64,000 bases of DNA from JACKHA01 sp041401985 (GCA_041401985.1 JAWKTE010000014.1:55979-119978), one strand, 5' to 3'; numbered from the stretch's first letter, positions 12,888 through 21,560 are shown. The notes: generated from the letters alone by a model not told the origin. A program made the numbers and translations.

Positions 12888-13796
12888 ATGAACCGCATCA
12901 TCCCGGCCGTCATGGCCACGTCCCTGCTCGTTGCCCCCATCGCGCTCTCGCTGGCCGATGGCCACCACCTCGCGCAGCCCTCGCAGTCGCCCAGGGCCGC
13001 CGACACCCCGGCCGTCCCGCCCTTCACCATCAACCTCGGCCTGTCCGGCTACAGCCCCGTCTCCTACATCCAGAACAACCGCGCCGAGCCCGGCTCCCCG
13101 CGATTCGCCGCCGAACACGAGGGCGTCACCTACTTCTTCACCTCCGACGCCCAGAAGCGCGCCTTCGATGCCGACCCCGACCGCTACCTGCCCGCCTACG
13201 GCGGCTACTGCGCCTTCGGCTGCTCCGTCGACTCGCTCTTCACCCCCGATCCCACCAACTTCATCGTCATCGCAGGCCGCACCCACCTGTTCCTCCGCAA
13301 CAGCGATCTCGACGCCCGCGCCCTCTGGCTCGAGGCCAAGCCCGACGAGGTCCTCGCCCAGGCAAACGCCTTCTGGACCGAGCACTCGCGCAGCCGCGCC
13401 TACACCGGCGGACGCAACGTCCCCGCCTCCGGCATCGCTCTGGAAGGCTACAGCCCCGTCTCCTACTTCACCGCCGGCCGCGCCGAGCGCGGCGACGCCC
13501 GCTTCGCCGTCGATCACAACGGCGTGACCTACCACCTCACCTCCGCCGAGCAGGTCGAGATGTTCAAGGCCAACCCCGACCGCTACGAGCCGCAGTGCGG
13601 CGGCTGGTGCGCCTTCGGCATGTCGGTCGAGGACAAGTTCCCCGTCGACCCAACCCAGTTCCAGATCGTCGACGACCGCCTCTACCTCTTCCTCAACAAC
13701 GACCAGATCAACGCCGCCGAACTCTGGGCCCAGGGCGACAAGGCCGACCTCGTCCGCCGCGCCCAGGCCCACTGGCGTCGCGTCCGCGGCGAGTGA
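12888..13796 (+). CDS. Exported protein with two tandem YHS-like domains
   Basis: 302 aa from the ATG at 12888 (AAGGA 8 nt upstream). A signal peptide ends near residue 23. Two near-identical modules follow, at about 52-150 and 184-282, each starting GYSPVSY and containing a TYxxTS/DxYxP YHS core, a CAFG loop (CAFGCSV and CAFGMSV) and a LFLxN-AxxLW tail. YHS domains are associated with metal or haem-linked proteins; in this class the function is unknown. The duplication is recent enough to be obvious by eye. A strong hairpin (13832-13873) closes the transcript. Confidence 0.88.
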   Translation: MNRIIPAVMATSLLVAPIALSLADGHHLAQPSQSPRAADTPAVPPFTINLGLSGYSPVSYIQNNRAEPGSPRFAAEHEGVTYFFTSDAQKRAFDADPDRYLPAYGGYCAFGCSVDSLFTPDPTNFIVIAGRTHLFLRNSDLDARALWLEAKPDEVLAQANAFWTEHSRSRAYTGGRNVPASGIALEGYSPVSYFTAGRAERGDARFAVDHNGVTYHLTSAEQVEMFKANPDRYEPQCGGWCAFGMSVEDKFPVDPTQFQIVDDRLYLFLNNDQINAAELWAQGDKADLVRRAQAHWRRVRGE

Positions 13797-13831
13797 TCCA
13801 CCGCTCTTGAACACCTCTACCGCACCCTCTC

Positions 13832-13873
13832 GGCGGGCGGGCGCCGGTCCACGTCGGACCGGCGCCGCCCGCC
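13832..13873 (+). terminator. Strong GC-rich hairpin after the YHS gene
   Basis: An 18-bp stem with one bulged G and a 5-nt loop begins 36 nt after the stop of the YHS gene. It is followed by a mixed sequence without a T-tract. Likely the transcript end for the cupin/YHS pair. Confidence 0.65.
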
Positions 13874-13933
13874 TTCCGCCATCGGGCGATCGGGCGCGCG
13901 AAGCCGATCCAACGATCACCCGGAGCCACCGCC

Positions 13934-14545
13934 ATGCGACTGCCCCAACTCCTCGCCGACGCCCGCGCCTGCACCACCTGCGCCGCCCAACTGCCGCACG
14001 AGCCGCGCTCGCTCCTTCAGGCCGCCCCCTCCTCGCGCATCCTCATCATCGGCCAAGCCCCCGGAGCCGCGGCCCACGCGTCGGGCATCCCCTGGGACGA
14101 CCGCAGCGGCCAGCGCCTCCGCGACTGGCTCGCCCTCACTCCGGAGCAGTTCTACGACCCGCGCCTCGTCGCCCTCATGCCCATGGGATTCTGCTTCCCA
14201 GGCAGCGCCACGAGCCGGGCCGGCGCCAAGTCCGCAGACCTTGCCCCACGCGCCGAGTGCGCCCCGCAGTGGCACCCGCCGCTGCTCGCGGCCCTCAAGC
14301 GCGTCGAACTGACCATCTACCTCGGCCAGTACGCCTTCGCCCGCTACCTCGCCGACGAGTTCGACACCATCACCGCCGCGGCCCGCGCGTTTACCACCCT
14401 GCTCCCCACGCGCCTGGCCCTGCCGCACCCGTCGCCGCGGAACAACCTGTGGCTCAAGAAGCACCCGTGGTTCGAAGCCGAAGCGCTCGCGGCCATCCGC
14501 ACGCGCGTCCGCGCAATCGCCGCGACCGGCGTGACCGGCTCGTGA
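13934..14545 (+). CDS. Uracil-DNA glycosylase superfamily protein
   Basis: 203 aa. Motif A appears as IIGQAPG (residues 38-44) and motif B as LPHPSPRNN near 160, the two active-site loops of the UDG fold. An N-terminal CxxC (Cys13, Cys16) plus later cysteines (GFCFPG, ECAP) recall iron-sulfur members, though I cannot confirm a cluster. The sequence fits a compact bacterial subgroup annotated only as UDG-family; base specificity is unknown. It converges with the frameshifted dockerin gene, 24 nt away. Confidence 0.85.
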   Translation: MRLPQLLADARACTTCAAQLPHEPRSLLQAAPSSRILIIGQAPGAAAHASGIPWDDRSGQRLRDWLALTPEQFYDPRLVALMPMGFCFPGSATSRAGAKSADLAPRAECAPQWHPPLLAALKRVELTIYLGQYAFARYLADEFDTITAAARAFTTLLPTRLALPHPSPRNNLWLKKHPWFEAEALAAIRTRVRAIAATGVTGS

Positions 14546-14569
14546 ATCCACTCCACAACCAGTCCGCCC

Positions 14570-15728
14570 TCAGCAACCCGCCGCGAAAAGCCCCAGGTAA
14601 TAGAAGAAGTCGTCGTTGTTCACAACGCCGTTCGGCACGCCGTACCCCGCCTGCCCCGCGATCGCCCCGGTCGTCAGGTCGCACACCGCCACGTTCCCCG
14701 CCGCGAACTGCGACAGGAAGTAAAAGAAGTCATCGTTGTTCAGAACCCCGTTCGGCACGCCATACCCCGCCGCGCCCGCGATCGCCCCCGTCGTCAGGTC
14801 CGGCACGCACACCGGCACAAGCACGCCGCCCATCGCCTCCAGCGTCAGCGTCCCGTCCAGCCCCGTCGTGATGTCCTCCAGCGTCAGGCTCATCAGCACA
14901 CCCGCCGTCACCCCCGCGGTCAGCGTCGGCAACTCGAACGGGATCTCCGGCAGCGCAACCCCCACCATCGTCGTCTGCCCCTGCGACACCATCTGCACGC
15001 CCGTCAGCGTCGCCACCGCCGACGCCCCCGAACCGACCACTTCGATCTGCCCCATCAGCACGATCGGCGTCGGCACGCCCGGCAGCGCAAGCGCGTTGCC
15101 CAGGAACGACGCCTCCCCCTCGATCGTCACCACCGGCGCCGCCGTGAAGTCCCAAGTCCCAGGCCCCGTCGGCGTCAGCACCCCCGCCCCCGCCAACCTG
15201 CGTCATCACCAGCGACGACACCTCCAACTCCCCCACCGGCAGCGACACCGCCACCCCCGGATACACGAACGTCGGACTGGCCGTCCGGAACGTCTGCGGC
15301 ACCAGCGACACCGTCGCCGGCAGCATCAGGCTCCCGCCCGCGAGCAGGTCCGCCGCCAGCCCCGCAACCTCCACCGTCCCGAGCGCCTCGTTGATCGTCA
15401 GCGCGAACGCCCCGCCGGTCGCCGTGTCGATCGGCCCAGACACCGCCCCGCCCAACTCCACCGGGATCTCATCGTTCTGCGTCGCCCCGAACGGCAGCGG
15501 CGGGAACAACTGGAACCCCAGCGCCGTCCGCGTGCCCGTCGGGTTGCTCGTTGCGTCCCAGTCGCCCCGCAGCGTCCCCGCGCTGCCGAACGAGAACTCC
15601 GTCGACCCCACCAGCCCGCTCGCGTTCTGATCGATCTGCATCGAGAACGTGGTCTGGGCCCGCGCCACGCCAACGCCCACGATCGACGCCACGACCGCCG
15701 CACACCAAACAACGCCAACTCGGAACAT
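14570..15728 (-). pseudogene. Frameshifted secreted protein with paired GC-type dockerin repeats
   Basis: Two reading frames together give one protein of about 385 aa. The first, from the ATG at 15728 (GGGAG upstream; signal peptide ending ARA), runs in frame to GELEVSSLVMTQVGGGG. The second resumes with LTPTGPGTWDFTAAP and ends with two dockerin-like repeats closing in FAAGC. The switch falls in a G5-C-G5 run (minus strand) at 15181-15191 and needs one base fewer. It may be an assembly error, a true mutation, slippage or programmed +1 shifting. The middle of the protein has no domain I recognise. Confidence 0.8.
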
Positions 15729-15851
15729 GCGTGCTCTCCCTCTCGGCCAGCGATGCTCCGCCGACCCGAGGCACAAGCGTACCGCGCAACGCCGCGACGC
15801 CAAAGCCCGAACGCACACCAACGGCCCCCCACCGCCGCCGCACGCCGCCAA

Positions 15852-16946
15852 TCAGGTTCCCGGGCGTGCCCCAGGCGTCACCCGCAGCCGCCGGTCCGGC
15901 ACCCGCACCCCGCTCGGCGTCGCCTCACCACCCGGCGGCCCACCCAGCGCCTCCACATCCTCGAACTCCCACAGATCCACATCCTCAACCCGGTCCACCG
16001 GATACGCCCGCAGCAGCCGCTCCAGATCGAACGGCACCGCCGACTGGCGGTCCGCCCGGTTCTCGATCCGGTCGAGCAAGAGGCGGATCCGGATCGGCGT
16101 GCCGGGGATCGTCACGTCGATGTTCTCCGCCATCAGCGGGCGACGGCGCGAGTCGCCCCGCACCTCCACCAGCACATCACGCTCCAGCACCGACGCCACC
16201 GACACCCGCCCGCGCGAATCCAGCAACTCCACCCGCCGCGGCAGCATCGTCGCAGGATCGAACCACATCCGCCGCGTCCCGAACCGCGCCGGCACATCCA
16301 CCAGCACATGCCGCCCATCGGGAGACCAACCAACCCGAGCCCCGGGCGGCGGCGCGAGCGCAGCACTCCCCCGCTCCCCACCCTCGCCTTCGACCTCTTC
16401 GCCCTCGCCACTCGCCGCCGCGCCCTCCGCCGGTTCGCCAGCGCCCTCAACCTCAACCGCCTCCGGCAACGCCGTGATCCCGATCAAATCGAGCAGATCC
16501 AGCGGATGCACCGGCGCGCCCAGGCTCGCCGCCCGCTCGGGCGAGGCCATCTCGTGCGTGCCCACATACGCGATCTTCCGCCCCGCCTCCAGCCGGTCGA
16601 ACCACCAGTAGTGCGTCGCGTTCGCCCCGAGATAGAAGTACACCTCCGACGCGATCTGCTTGCCCAGGCTCAGCGCCACGCGATCCGCCTGGATGATCTG
16701 CAGATACCCCTCGGCCTGCTCGGTCCGCACCTGACCGTCCTGGTCCTGATACGTCACCAGCGCCGAAGCCGCGGCCCACACCCTGTCCAGGTCCGCCACC
16801 CGCCGGTTCTGCGCCCCAGCCACCTCGGCGTACGACGGCAGCGCAGGCCGCTCCGGCTGCGTCACGACCGGCGCCTCGGGCGCTTCGGGTGTTGATGAGC
16901 ATCCGGGTAGCAACAGGAACGCGAAGGCCGCGACGAGCCCAAGCAT
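15852..16946 (-). CDS. Putative outer-membrane lipoprotein, LolA/LppX-like
   Basis: 364 aa from the ATG at 16946. A lipoprotein signal (LLLPGCSS) puts the lipid-bearing Cys near residue 16. The mature part (RVWAAASALVTYQ, then EGYLQIIQADRVALSL and EVYFYLGANATHYWWFD) resembles the half-barrel folds of LolA/LppX-type lipid-binding proteins, but this is by eye. An acidic low-complexity segment (Glu/Gly/Ala) sits near 195-225. It precedes the dockerin gene on the same strand, 123 nt away. Function unproven. Confidence 0.7.
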   Translation of the reverse strand: MLGLVAAFAFLLLPGCSSTPEAPEAPVVTQPERPALPSYAEVAGAQNRRVADLDRVWAAASALVTYQDQDGQVRTEQAEGYLQIIQADRVALSLGKQIASEVYFYLGANATHYWWFDRLEAGRKIAYVGTHEMASPERAASLGAPVHPLDLLDLIGITALPEAVEVEGAGEPAEGAAASGEGEEVEGEGGERGSAALAPPPGARVGWSPDGRHVLVDVPARFGTRRMWFDPATMLPRRVELLDSRGRVSVASVLERDVLVEVRGDSRRRPLMAENIDVTIPGTPIRIRLLLDRIENRADRQSAVPFDLERLLRAYPVDRVEDVDLWEFEDVEALGGPPGGEATPSGVRVPDRRLRVTPGARPGT

Positions 16947-17045
16947 CGCGGGACGGCGCGACGCGCGATCGCACTCCCCACCGAACCCACGCGCAGCCGC
17001 GAAGCCGCAGCGCAGCGTCCGTTGCAACCTGCTTCTCCCGGTCTT

Positions 17046-17257
17046 CGCCCCGAAGGGGCGCACGACTGTTGCCAGGGGCTTCAGCCCCTGGAAAGCCGCC
17101 AAAAAACGCCCCGGCCCCGGAGGGGCCGACGAATCCAACATACTGCCACCACTCTGAGAGCACCTTGAGAGAGATCCACCCTCACCGACCCCTCCGGGGT
17201 CGAGAGCCCCGCAAGGGCGCAAGCCCCGGGCAACGCCCCCGCGCCCCCTGGGTGAAG
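17046..17257. repeat. Copy of the GGGGCTTCAGCCCC interspersed repeat
   Basis: The spacer upstream of the lipoprotein gene contains palindromes CGCCCCGAAGGGGCG, CAGGGGCTTCAGCCCCTG and CCCCGGAGGGG in series, then a CCCCTCCGGGG block with an inverted tail ending near 17257. The same order recurs at about 24119-24348. It contains no gene and probably forms RNA or DNA hairpins. Confidence 0.75.
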
Positions 17258-17284
17258 GCGACGAGCCTCTTCCACCCCGCCCCC

Positions 17285-17854
17285 TCACCGCCCACCCTCA
17301 TCACCCAGCAGGATCGCCGACAACTCCTCCGTCCCCTCCTCCATCGCCCGCGCATCCAGCCCGGGATCAACCACCTCGACCAGCGCCGGTCCATCGCCCC
17401 CTCGCTCGGGCGGCAGCGCCGTCCCCTTCGGCCGCACCAGCAGCACCGACGCCCCATCCCGCGTCCGCGTCCCCTCCATGTGCAGCAGCCGCTTCCGCAC
17501 AAGCACCAGCGCGAGCAGGTACCGGAACGCCACCTTCCGCCCCTCGCTCGCCCCGTCCAACTGCTCGAACAAATCCACCAGCGCGGCGTCATCCACCAAC
17601 TGCCGCTTCCTCGCCCCCGGCGCCGCCACCACCGACCGCCAGAACGCGAACACATCGCCCTCCGGCCGCCGCCCGTCGTCCCACGCCGCCACGCTGAAAT
17701 CCAGCCGCTCCAATCCCGCCGGCCCTCCGCCGGCCCCCGCCTTCGGCTCCACCAGCACCGCCACGAACCGCTCCCCAACCTCCAGCGGGCGCCCCGTCGC
17801 CGCGCACACGCCCGTCGGGCGACCCGTCTCGTACGCCGTCGCTGTCGCTGCCAT
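17285..17854 (-). CDS. Conserved hypothetical protein (planctomycete type)
   Basis: 189 aa, cytoplasmic, no membrane segment. It opens with CAATGRPLEVGERFVAVLVE followed by a conserved-looking Asp-Phe/Trp patch (LDFSVAAWDDG) and a basic middle (RYLLALVLVRKRLL). I recognise this arrangement from small planctomycete proteins without assigned function. It lies 34 nt after the 88-aa zinc-ribbon-like gene on the same strand, so the two probably form an operon. Confidence 0.75.
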   Translation of the reverse strand: MAATATAYETGRPTGVCAATGRPLEVGERFVAVLVEPKAGAGGGPAGLERLDFSVAAWDDGRRPEGDVFAFWRSVVAAPGARKRQLVDDAALVDLFEQLDGASEGRKVAFRYLLALVLVRKRLLHMEGTRTRDGASVLLVRPKGTALPPERGGDGPALVEVVDPGLDARAMEEGTEELSAILLGDEGGR

Positions 17855-17888
17855 GGCCCGACTGTACCTCTCTCGCCCCCGGCGCGTC

Positions 17889-18155
17889 CTACCGGCACGT
17901 CAACTCAAAGAACCGCTCGGCCGTCCCGCCCGTCCCCACCCGGAACCACATCGTCTTCGCGCACGTCGGGCACCGCGCCAGATACCCGTCCCCCGTCCCG
18001 GCCCGGAACACCCGGATGTACCGCCCCGCACACGTGAAGTGCACCCCGATCCACGGGCGTTCACCCCGCGCCGCCTCCCCGCCGCCCCGCGATCCCTCGA
18101 CCACGTCCAGGCCGCCCGGCCCCCGCCCACCCGTCGATTTCTCGTCGTCGCGCAT
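17889..18155 (-). CDS. Small zinc-ribbon-like hypothetical protein
   Basis: 88 aa. The C-terminal half contains HFTCAGRYIRVF, a CPTCAKTMWFRVG knuckle and a final ELTC, giving four cysteines in a CxnCxxCxnC pattern that could bind zinc. The N-terminal 33 residues are Gly/Arg-rich and probably disordered. Likely the first gene of a two-gene operon with the 189-aa hypothetical gene. No function can be given. Confidence 0.7.
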   Translation of the reverse strand: MRDDEKSTGGRGPGGLDVVEGSRGGGEAARGERPWIGVHFTCAGRYIRVFRAGTGDGYLARCPTCAKTMWFRVGTGGTAERFFELTCR

Positions 18156-18451
18156 GCTTCTTCATGTCGATCGGCCCGTCTGGCCGAGAATGGTGCGGTT
18201 TTGGACCCGCCGGGCCCGTCGCCCGGCCTCCTCACCCCCCCCATGGGCGTCCACGAACCACCCCGCTCGCCCCGCCACAACGCGGGACGCCGGACGGGTC
18301 CGAAAGCTAGTCAACACTTGCTTGCAAACCCTGTCGCCACCGGCGGATACGCCGGGGCATGCGTATACTCCCCACCTCGCTCCGCCGACCGCTGAAAGCC
18401 CCAAGGGGCGGCCAATCTCAGCCGCCCGCGTCGGCCACACACAAGCGAACC

Positions 18452-19387
18452 ATGGCAAAGCCCGTGCTCACCATCCTCCCCGATCCGCCAGCACCGCCGG
18501 CAGGCGTCGGCGTCATCGCGGGCGGCGGGCGACTCCCCATCATGGTCGCCCAGGGGCTCCGCGAGCGCGGCAACCTCGTCCACGGCCTCGGCATCGCCGC
18601 CCAGTTCGACCCCACCTTCCCCGAACAGTGCGACTCCTTCCGCGAAGTCGGCCTGCTCCGCATCGGCCAGTGGTGCAACGCCCTCAAACGCCGCGGCGTC
18701 CGCCACGCCATCATGGTCGGACGCGTCGACAAGGCCAAGGTCATGCACGACCCCCTCCGCGCCGTCCGCAACGTCCCAGACCTCCGCACCCTCCGCACCT
18801 GGCTCCGCTGCCGACGCGACCGCCGCTCCCACGCCCTCCTCTCTGCCATCGCCGAGGAAATGGACCGCGGCGGCGTCTCCCTCCTCGACTCCACCATCCC
18901 CATCCCCGACGAACTGGCCGACCCCGGCGTCATGACCCGCACCCGCCCCACCCCCGAGCAGCGCGGCGACGTCGAGTTCATCTGGCCCATGATGACCCGC
19001 CTGCTCGCCTTCGACATCGGCCAGGCCATCGCCGTCCGCGACCGCGACGTGCTCGCCGTCGAGGCCATCGAGGGCACCGACCGCATGATCGAACGCGTCG
19101 GCGACCTCTGCCGCGCCAAGGGCTGGACCCTCTGCAAGGGCGCCCGCGCGGGCCACGACCGCCGCAGCGACGTGCCCACCGTCGGCGTCACCACCATCCA
19201 GAAACTCCACGAGGCCGGCGGGCGCTGCCTCGCCCTGGCCGCTGGCGACGTCATCATGGCCGACAAGCCCGAGATGATCCGCCTGGCCGACTCCCTGGGC
19301 ATCGCGATCGTCGGGGTGGCGATGGCCTCGAGCGGCGTGGTCGTCGAACCCAAGCCCCTCGGCACGCCGATCCCGGCCCGGATCTGA
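18452..19387 (+). CDS. lpxI: LpxI-type UDP-2,3-diacylglucosamine pyrophosphatase
   Basis: 311 aa from the ATG at 18452; no clear Shine-Dalgarno. The N-terminal VGVIAGGGRLPIMVAQ and the C-terminal half (FDIGQAIAVRDRDVLAVEAIEGTD, CLALAAGDVIMADKPEMI) match the LpxI (DUF1009) family, which hydrolyses UDP-2,3-diacylglucosamine to lipid X in lipid A synthesis. It implies an LPS-type outer membrane. A TATACT hexamer near 18364 could be a -10 box but no -35 is visible. Its 3' end overlaps the convergent Mrr-like gene by 134 nt. Confidence 0.9.
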   Translation: MAKPVLTILPDPPAPPAGVGVIAGGGRLPIMVAQGLRERGNLVHGLGIAAQFDPTFPEQCDSFREVGLLRIGQWCNALKRRGVRHAIMVGRVDKAKVMHDPLRAVRNVPDLRTLRTWLRCRRDRRSHALLSAIAEEMDRGGVSLLDSTIPIPDELADPGVMTRTRPTPEQRGDVEFIWPMMTRLLAFDIGQAIAVRDRDVLAVEAIEGTDRMIERVGDLCRAKGWTLCKGARAGHDRRSDVPTVGVTTIQKLHEAGGRCLALAAGDVIMADKPEMIRLADSLGIAIVGVAMASSGVVVEPKPLGTPIPARI

Positions 19388-20006
19388 CGCTCCCGCCGCC
19401 CTCCGCGAACAGCGCCAACTCCGACGCTCCGAGCAGCAACACGCCCGTCCGCTCCGCCAGCCCCCGCGCCGACGCCGTGAACCCGCCCGTCGCCACCACA
19501 GCCGCCATGCTGGCCCCGTGGTACGCCTTGCCCGCGAACACCTCCTGCACGCTGCGGTTGCTCACCGCCCGCGCCACCCGCTTGCACTGCAGCGCCAGCA
19601 CCACCGGCCCCAAGCGCGCCAGCACATCCACACCCTGATCCCCACGCCGACCAACCACACACGCGTCCCAACCCGCCCGCCGCAGCCCCTCGGCGCACCA
19701 CCGCTCGAACTCCGCCGGCGTCCACCTCGCCGGCGCCCGCACCGGCCCGGAATCGAGCGTTGCCACGTCTTCGCCATCAATCCCCGGCGTTGCCCGGACT
19801 TCGAGATCAGATCGACGCCGCGGTCGCACGACCAGGCCCGCGACCCCGAACAACCCGGCCCCAAGCCCGCTCACGGCAGCGCCCGCCAGGGCCGCCGCGT
19901 CCCCGCCCGGTCCGGCCCGCCGCAGATCAGTCGCCGCCGCCAGCCCGGCCCACAGCGCCAGAACCAGGCACCCCACGCGACAGACCCAAACCGAGCGCAC
20001 GCCCAC
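19254..20006 (-). CDS. Membrane-anchored Mrr-type restriction endonuclease-like protein
   Basis: 250 aa. Two hydrophobic segments occupy residues 5-25 and 38-62. The PD-(D/E)xK-like Mrr_cat domain follows: WTPAEFERWCAEGLRRAGW, the metal-binding D of GDQGVDVLA and QCKR, then VSNRSVQEVFAGKAYHGA. Related proteins cleave methylated or foreign DNA, but membrane-anchored versions are mostly uncharacterised. The last 45 or so residues (Arg/Pro/Ser-rich) read antisense through lpxI and are probably an artefact of a lost stop or a late extension. Confidence 0.82.
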   Translation of the reverse strand: MGVRSVWVCRVGCLVLALWAGLAAATDLRRAGPGGDAAALAGAAVSGLGAGLFGVAGLVVRPRRRSDLEVRATPGIDGEDVATLDSGPVRAPARWTPAEFERWCAEGLRRAGWDACVVGRRGDQGVDVLARLGPVVLALQCKRVARAVSNRSVQEVFAGKAYHGASMAAVVATGGFTASARGLAERTGVLLLGASELALFAEGGGSVRSGPGSACRGAWVRRPRRSRPSPPRRSRCPGSRPGGSSRACRP

Positions 20007-20128
20007 AAGCCCACCCTACCGGAGGATGGGCAATCTGGGAAGCCTGCGTCGCCAACTTCATGCAAACAAGAGACTTATAGGACCAGCGCCCGCTCGGCGA
20101 TCCCGCCCGTCCGACCCCCGCCCGTCCA

Positions 20129-20159
20129 AAAAGAAACGGAAGTATGTACCTGACGCAAA
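20129..20159 (+). repeat. Left target duplication and terminal inverted repeat
   Basis: The 8-bp duplication AAAAGAAA (20129-20136) is followed by the 23-bp end beginning CGGAAGTATGTACCTG (20137-20159). The only mismatch to the other end is at position 14 (C here, T there). Confidence 0.92.
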
Positions 20160-20330
20160 GGCGGGGTGAACCCCGCTCGATCCCGTTTCGTATGGACAAC
20201 GAGGGATCGAGCCGATAGACTCTGGGAGCAGGCGCTAGCACACACCGAACAAGAAACACCCGGACCCGTCGCCGAACAGTCACCGTATGGTGCGCGTTCC
20301 CGCAAGGGATAGGCGGCGGGACGTGTGTTT
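20160..20330. other. Noncoding, hairpin-rich left end of the transposon
   Basis: 171 nt between the left end and the DUF3800 stop. It has a perfect hairpin (GCGGGG-TGAA-CCCCGC, 20161-20176), then TCGATCCC pairing with GGGATCGA (20177-20184, 20203-20210), then AGAAACAC pairing with GTGTTTCT (20252-20259, 20325-20332) around CACCGTATGGTG. These could bind transposase, terminate the DUF3800 transcript, or form a small RNA. Confidence 0.55.
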
Positions 20331-20957
20331 CTAGGAGGGCCAGAGGCGGAGTGTGCCCTGCCGTTTCTTGATGATGGGCAGATAGGTCGCGGCGTCCTTC
20401 TTGCCCGAGTGGTAGCGGAGTACCGCCCCGCAGACGACATCGGCCACCTGCAACAGGTTCGTCTTGTGCGAGTCCTCGGCCACGATGGACTGAACGCACC
20501 CAGGCCGCTTCCGCTGGTTTTGCACCCACTCGATCTGGGCCGCGATCGACTGGTACAGGTCGCGGTTCCCGTACCTGTCAAACACGACTCGCGCGTTTTC
20601 CAGTTCGTGCAGCGCGTTGTCGAACACCCACGCCACGACCCGCGTGTAGACGGAGTGCTTGTCTCGAAGCGCGTTGTGCCAAAGCCCCGTTTTGTCGAGG
20701 GTGAATGCGTGAAACGTGAAGTCCGCCGACGCGACCGCCTCTAGGAAAGCCACGCGGCGTCTGGAGTTCATCGTGTTGAACTTGAACTCCGCATCTTCCC
20801 GCCACCCCCAGTCCTCTCGAAGACGACGGATGTCTCCTGAGCACGAAACAGCGTGGTCCCGCGTCTTGAAGACGATGGCGGTCACGGTGAAGTACCGCGT
20901 CGATCCCTGATCGAACTTGAAGCCCGCGTCGCCGGCCTCATCCACGAATACCCACAT
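20331..20957 (-). CDS. DUF3800 family protein (transposon cargo)
   Basis: 208 aa. The family hallmark MWVFVDEAGDAGF opens the protein (acidic residues 6, 7 and 10), with a second acidic cluster at VVFDRYGNRD and a third at EDSHKTNLLQVADVVCGAV. DUF3800 proteins have a predicted RNase H-like fold and are common in mobile or defence contexts, but their activity is not established. The gene starts 3 nt after the 75-aa gene and uses an AAGGG inside that gene's end as ribosome site, so the two are coupled. Confidence 0.9.
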   Translation of the reverse strand: MWVFVDEAGDAGFKFDQGSTRYFTVTAIVFKTRDHAVSCSGDIRRLREDWGWREDAEFKFNTMNSRRRVAFLEAVASADFTFHAFTLDKTGLWHNALRDKHSVYTRVVAWVFDNALHELENARVVFDRYGNRDLYQSIAAQIEWVQNQRKRPGCVQSIVAEDSHKTNLLQVADVVCGAVLRYHSGKKDAATYLPIIKKRQGTLRLWPS

Positions 20958-20960
20958 CGG

Positions 20961-21188
20961 TTATCCCTTGGGCTTCTCGCCCGAGGGCTTCTTCTTGCGC
21001 TGGGGCATGGGTGGCTTGTCCCGGTCGGGGACGCCGCCCGGCGGCACGGGCTTCGTGACCGCCTTCTCAGCGGCCTTGTCCCAGTCGATGTTGATTTTCA
21101 GACGTTCCGGGTCTGGCCCCGGCGTTCGGTCCTTGGCGTTCACGTTGCCCCCCCGTGTTCCGACAGGCTTGCCCAAGCGCCTTGACAT
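20961..21188 (-). CDS. Small basic protein upstream of DUF3800
   Basis: 75 aa, rich in Pro and Lys, ending in a basic tail (RKKKPSGEKPKG). A possible short helix is INIDWDKAAEKAV. No domain recognised. It ends 3 nt before the DUF3800 start and is divergent from the gene at 21219, with only 30 nt between starts, so a shared control region is likely. It could be an accessory or antidote to the DUF3800 protein (inference from coupling only). An internal start near the NAKDRTPG segment is possible. Confidence 0.65.
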   Translation of the reverse strand: MSRRLGKPVGTRGGNVNAKDRTPGPDPERLKINIDWDKAAEKAVTKPVPPGGVPDRDKPPMPQRKKKPSGEKPKG

Positions 21189-21218
21189 CTATTCGGCGAT
21201 GGGCCACAATACGAGACC

Positions 21219-21560
21219 ATGGTTGAACTCAATCCAGCCCAAGTCGCCGCGTGGCTCCGCTCCCAGGCGGCAAAGTATACGGCGATGGCGGAGCAGTTGG
21301 AGCGGGACTTTGGCGGGCTGGGGAACATGCCCCCGAACGCCCCCCTGTCGCCTGTTGCCTTGCTGTCCCCGGCACCGAGCGTAGACCGGGTGAAGCGGAT
21401 GATGGGGAGCCGCAAGATGCGGCAGGCCGACATCGCCGCTGACCTGGGGCTCCCGCCCTCGGTTCTGTCTGACGTTCTGACCGAGGAGAACGGGTTTGTT
21501 CGCGGCGATCGCGGGTGGATCTGGGTCCAACAAGAAGATGGCGGCGAAGCGACAGATTGA
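21219..21560 (+). CDS. Small protein with putative helix-turn-helix C-terminus
   Basis: 113 aa. The N-terminal half is helical (AQVAAWLRSQAAKYTAMAEQLER). The C-terminal half (VDRVKRMMGSRKMRQADIAADLG, then LPPSVLSDVLTEENGFVRGDRGWIW) has the spacing of a winged helix: recognition helix around PPSVLSDVL and a wing ending in GDRGWIW. It could regulate the divergent DUF3800 operon or the tRNA genes that follow on its strand. Not matched to a named family. Confidence 0.65.
   Translation: MVELNPAQVAAWLRSQAAKYTAMAEQLERDFGGLGNMPPNAPLSPVALLSPAPSVDRVKRMMGSRKMRQADIAADLGLPPSVLSDVLTEENGFVRGDRGWIWVQQEDGGEATD

Noticed and set aside
18320..18451. Promoter for lpxI around a TATACT hexamer at 18364
   Set aside because: No recognisable -35 at a suitable distance; left as a remark only.
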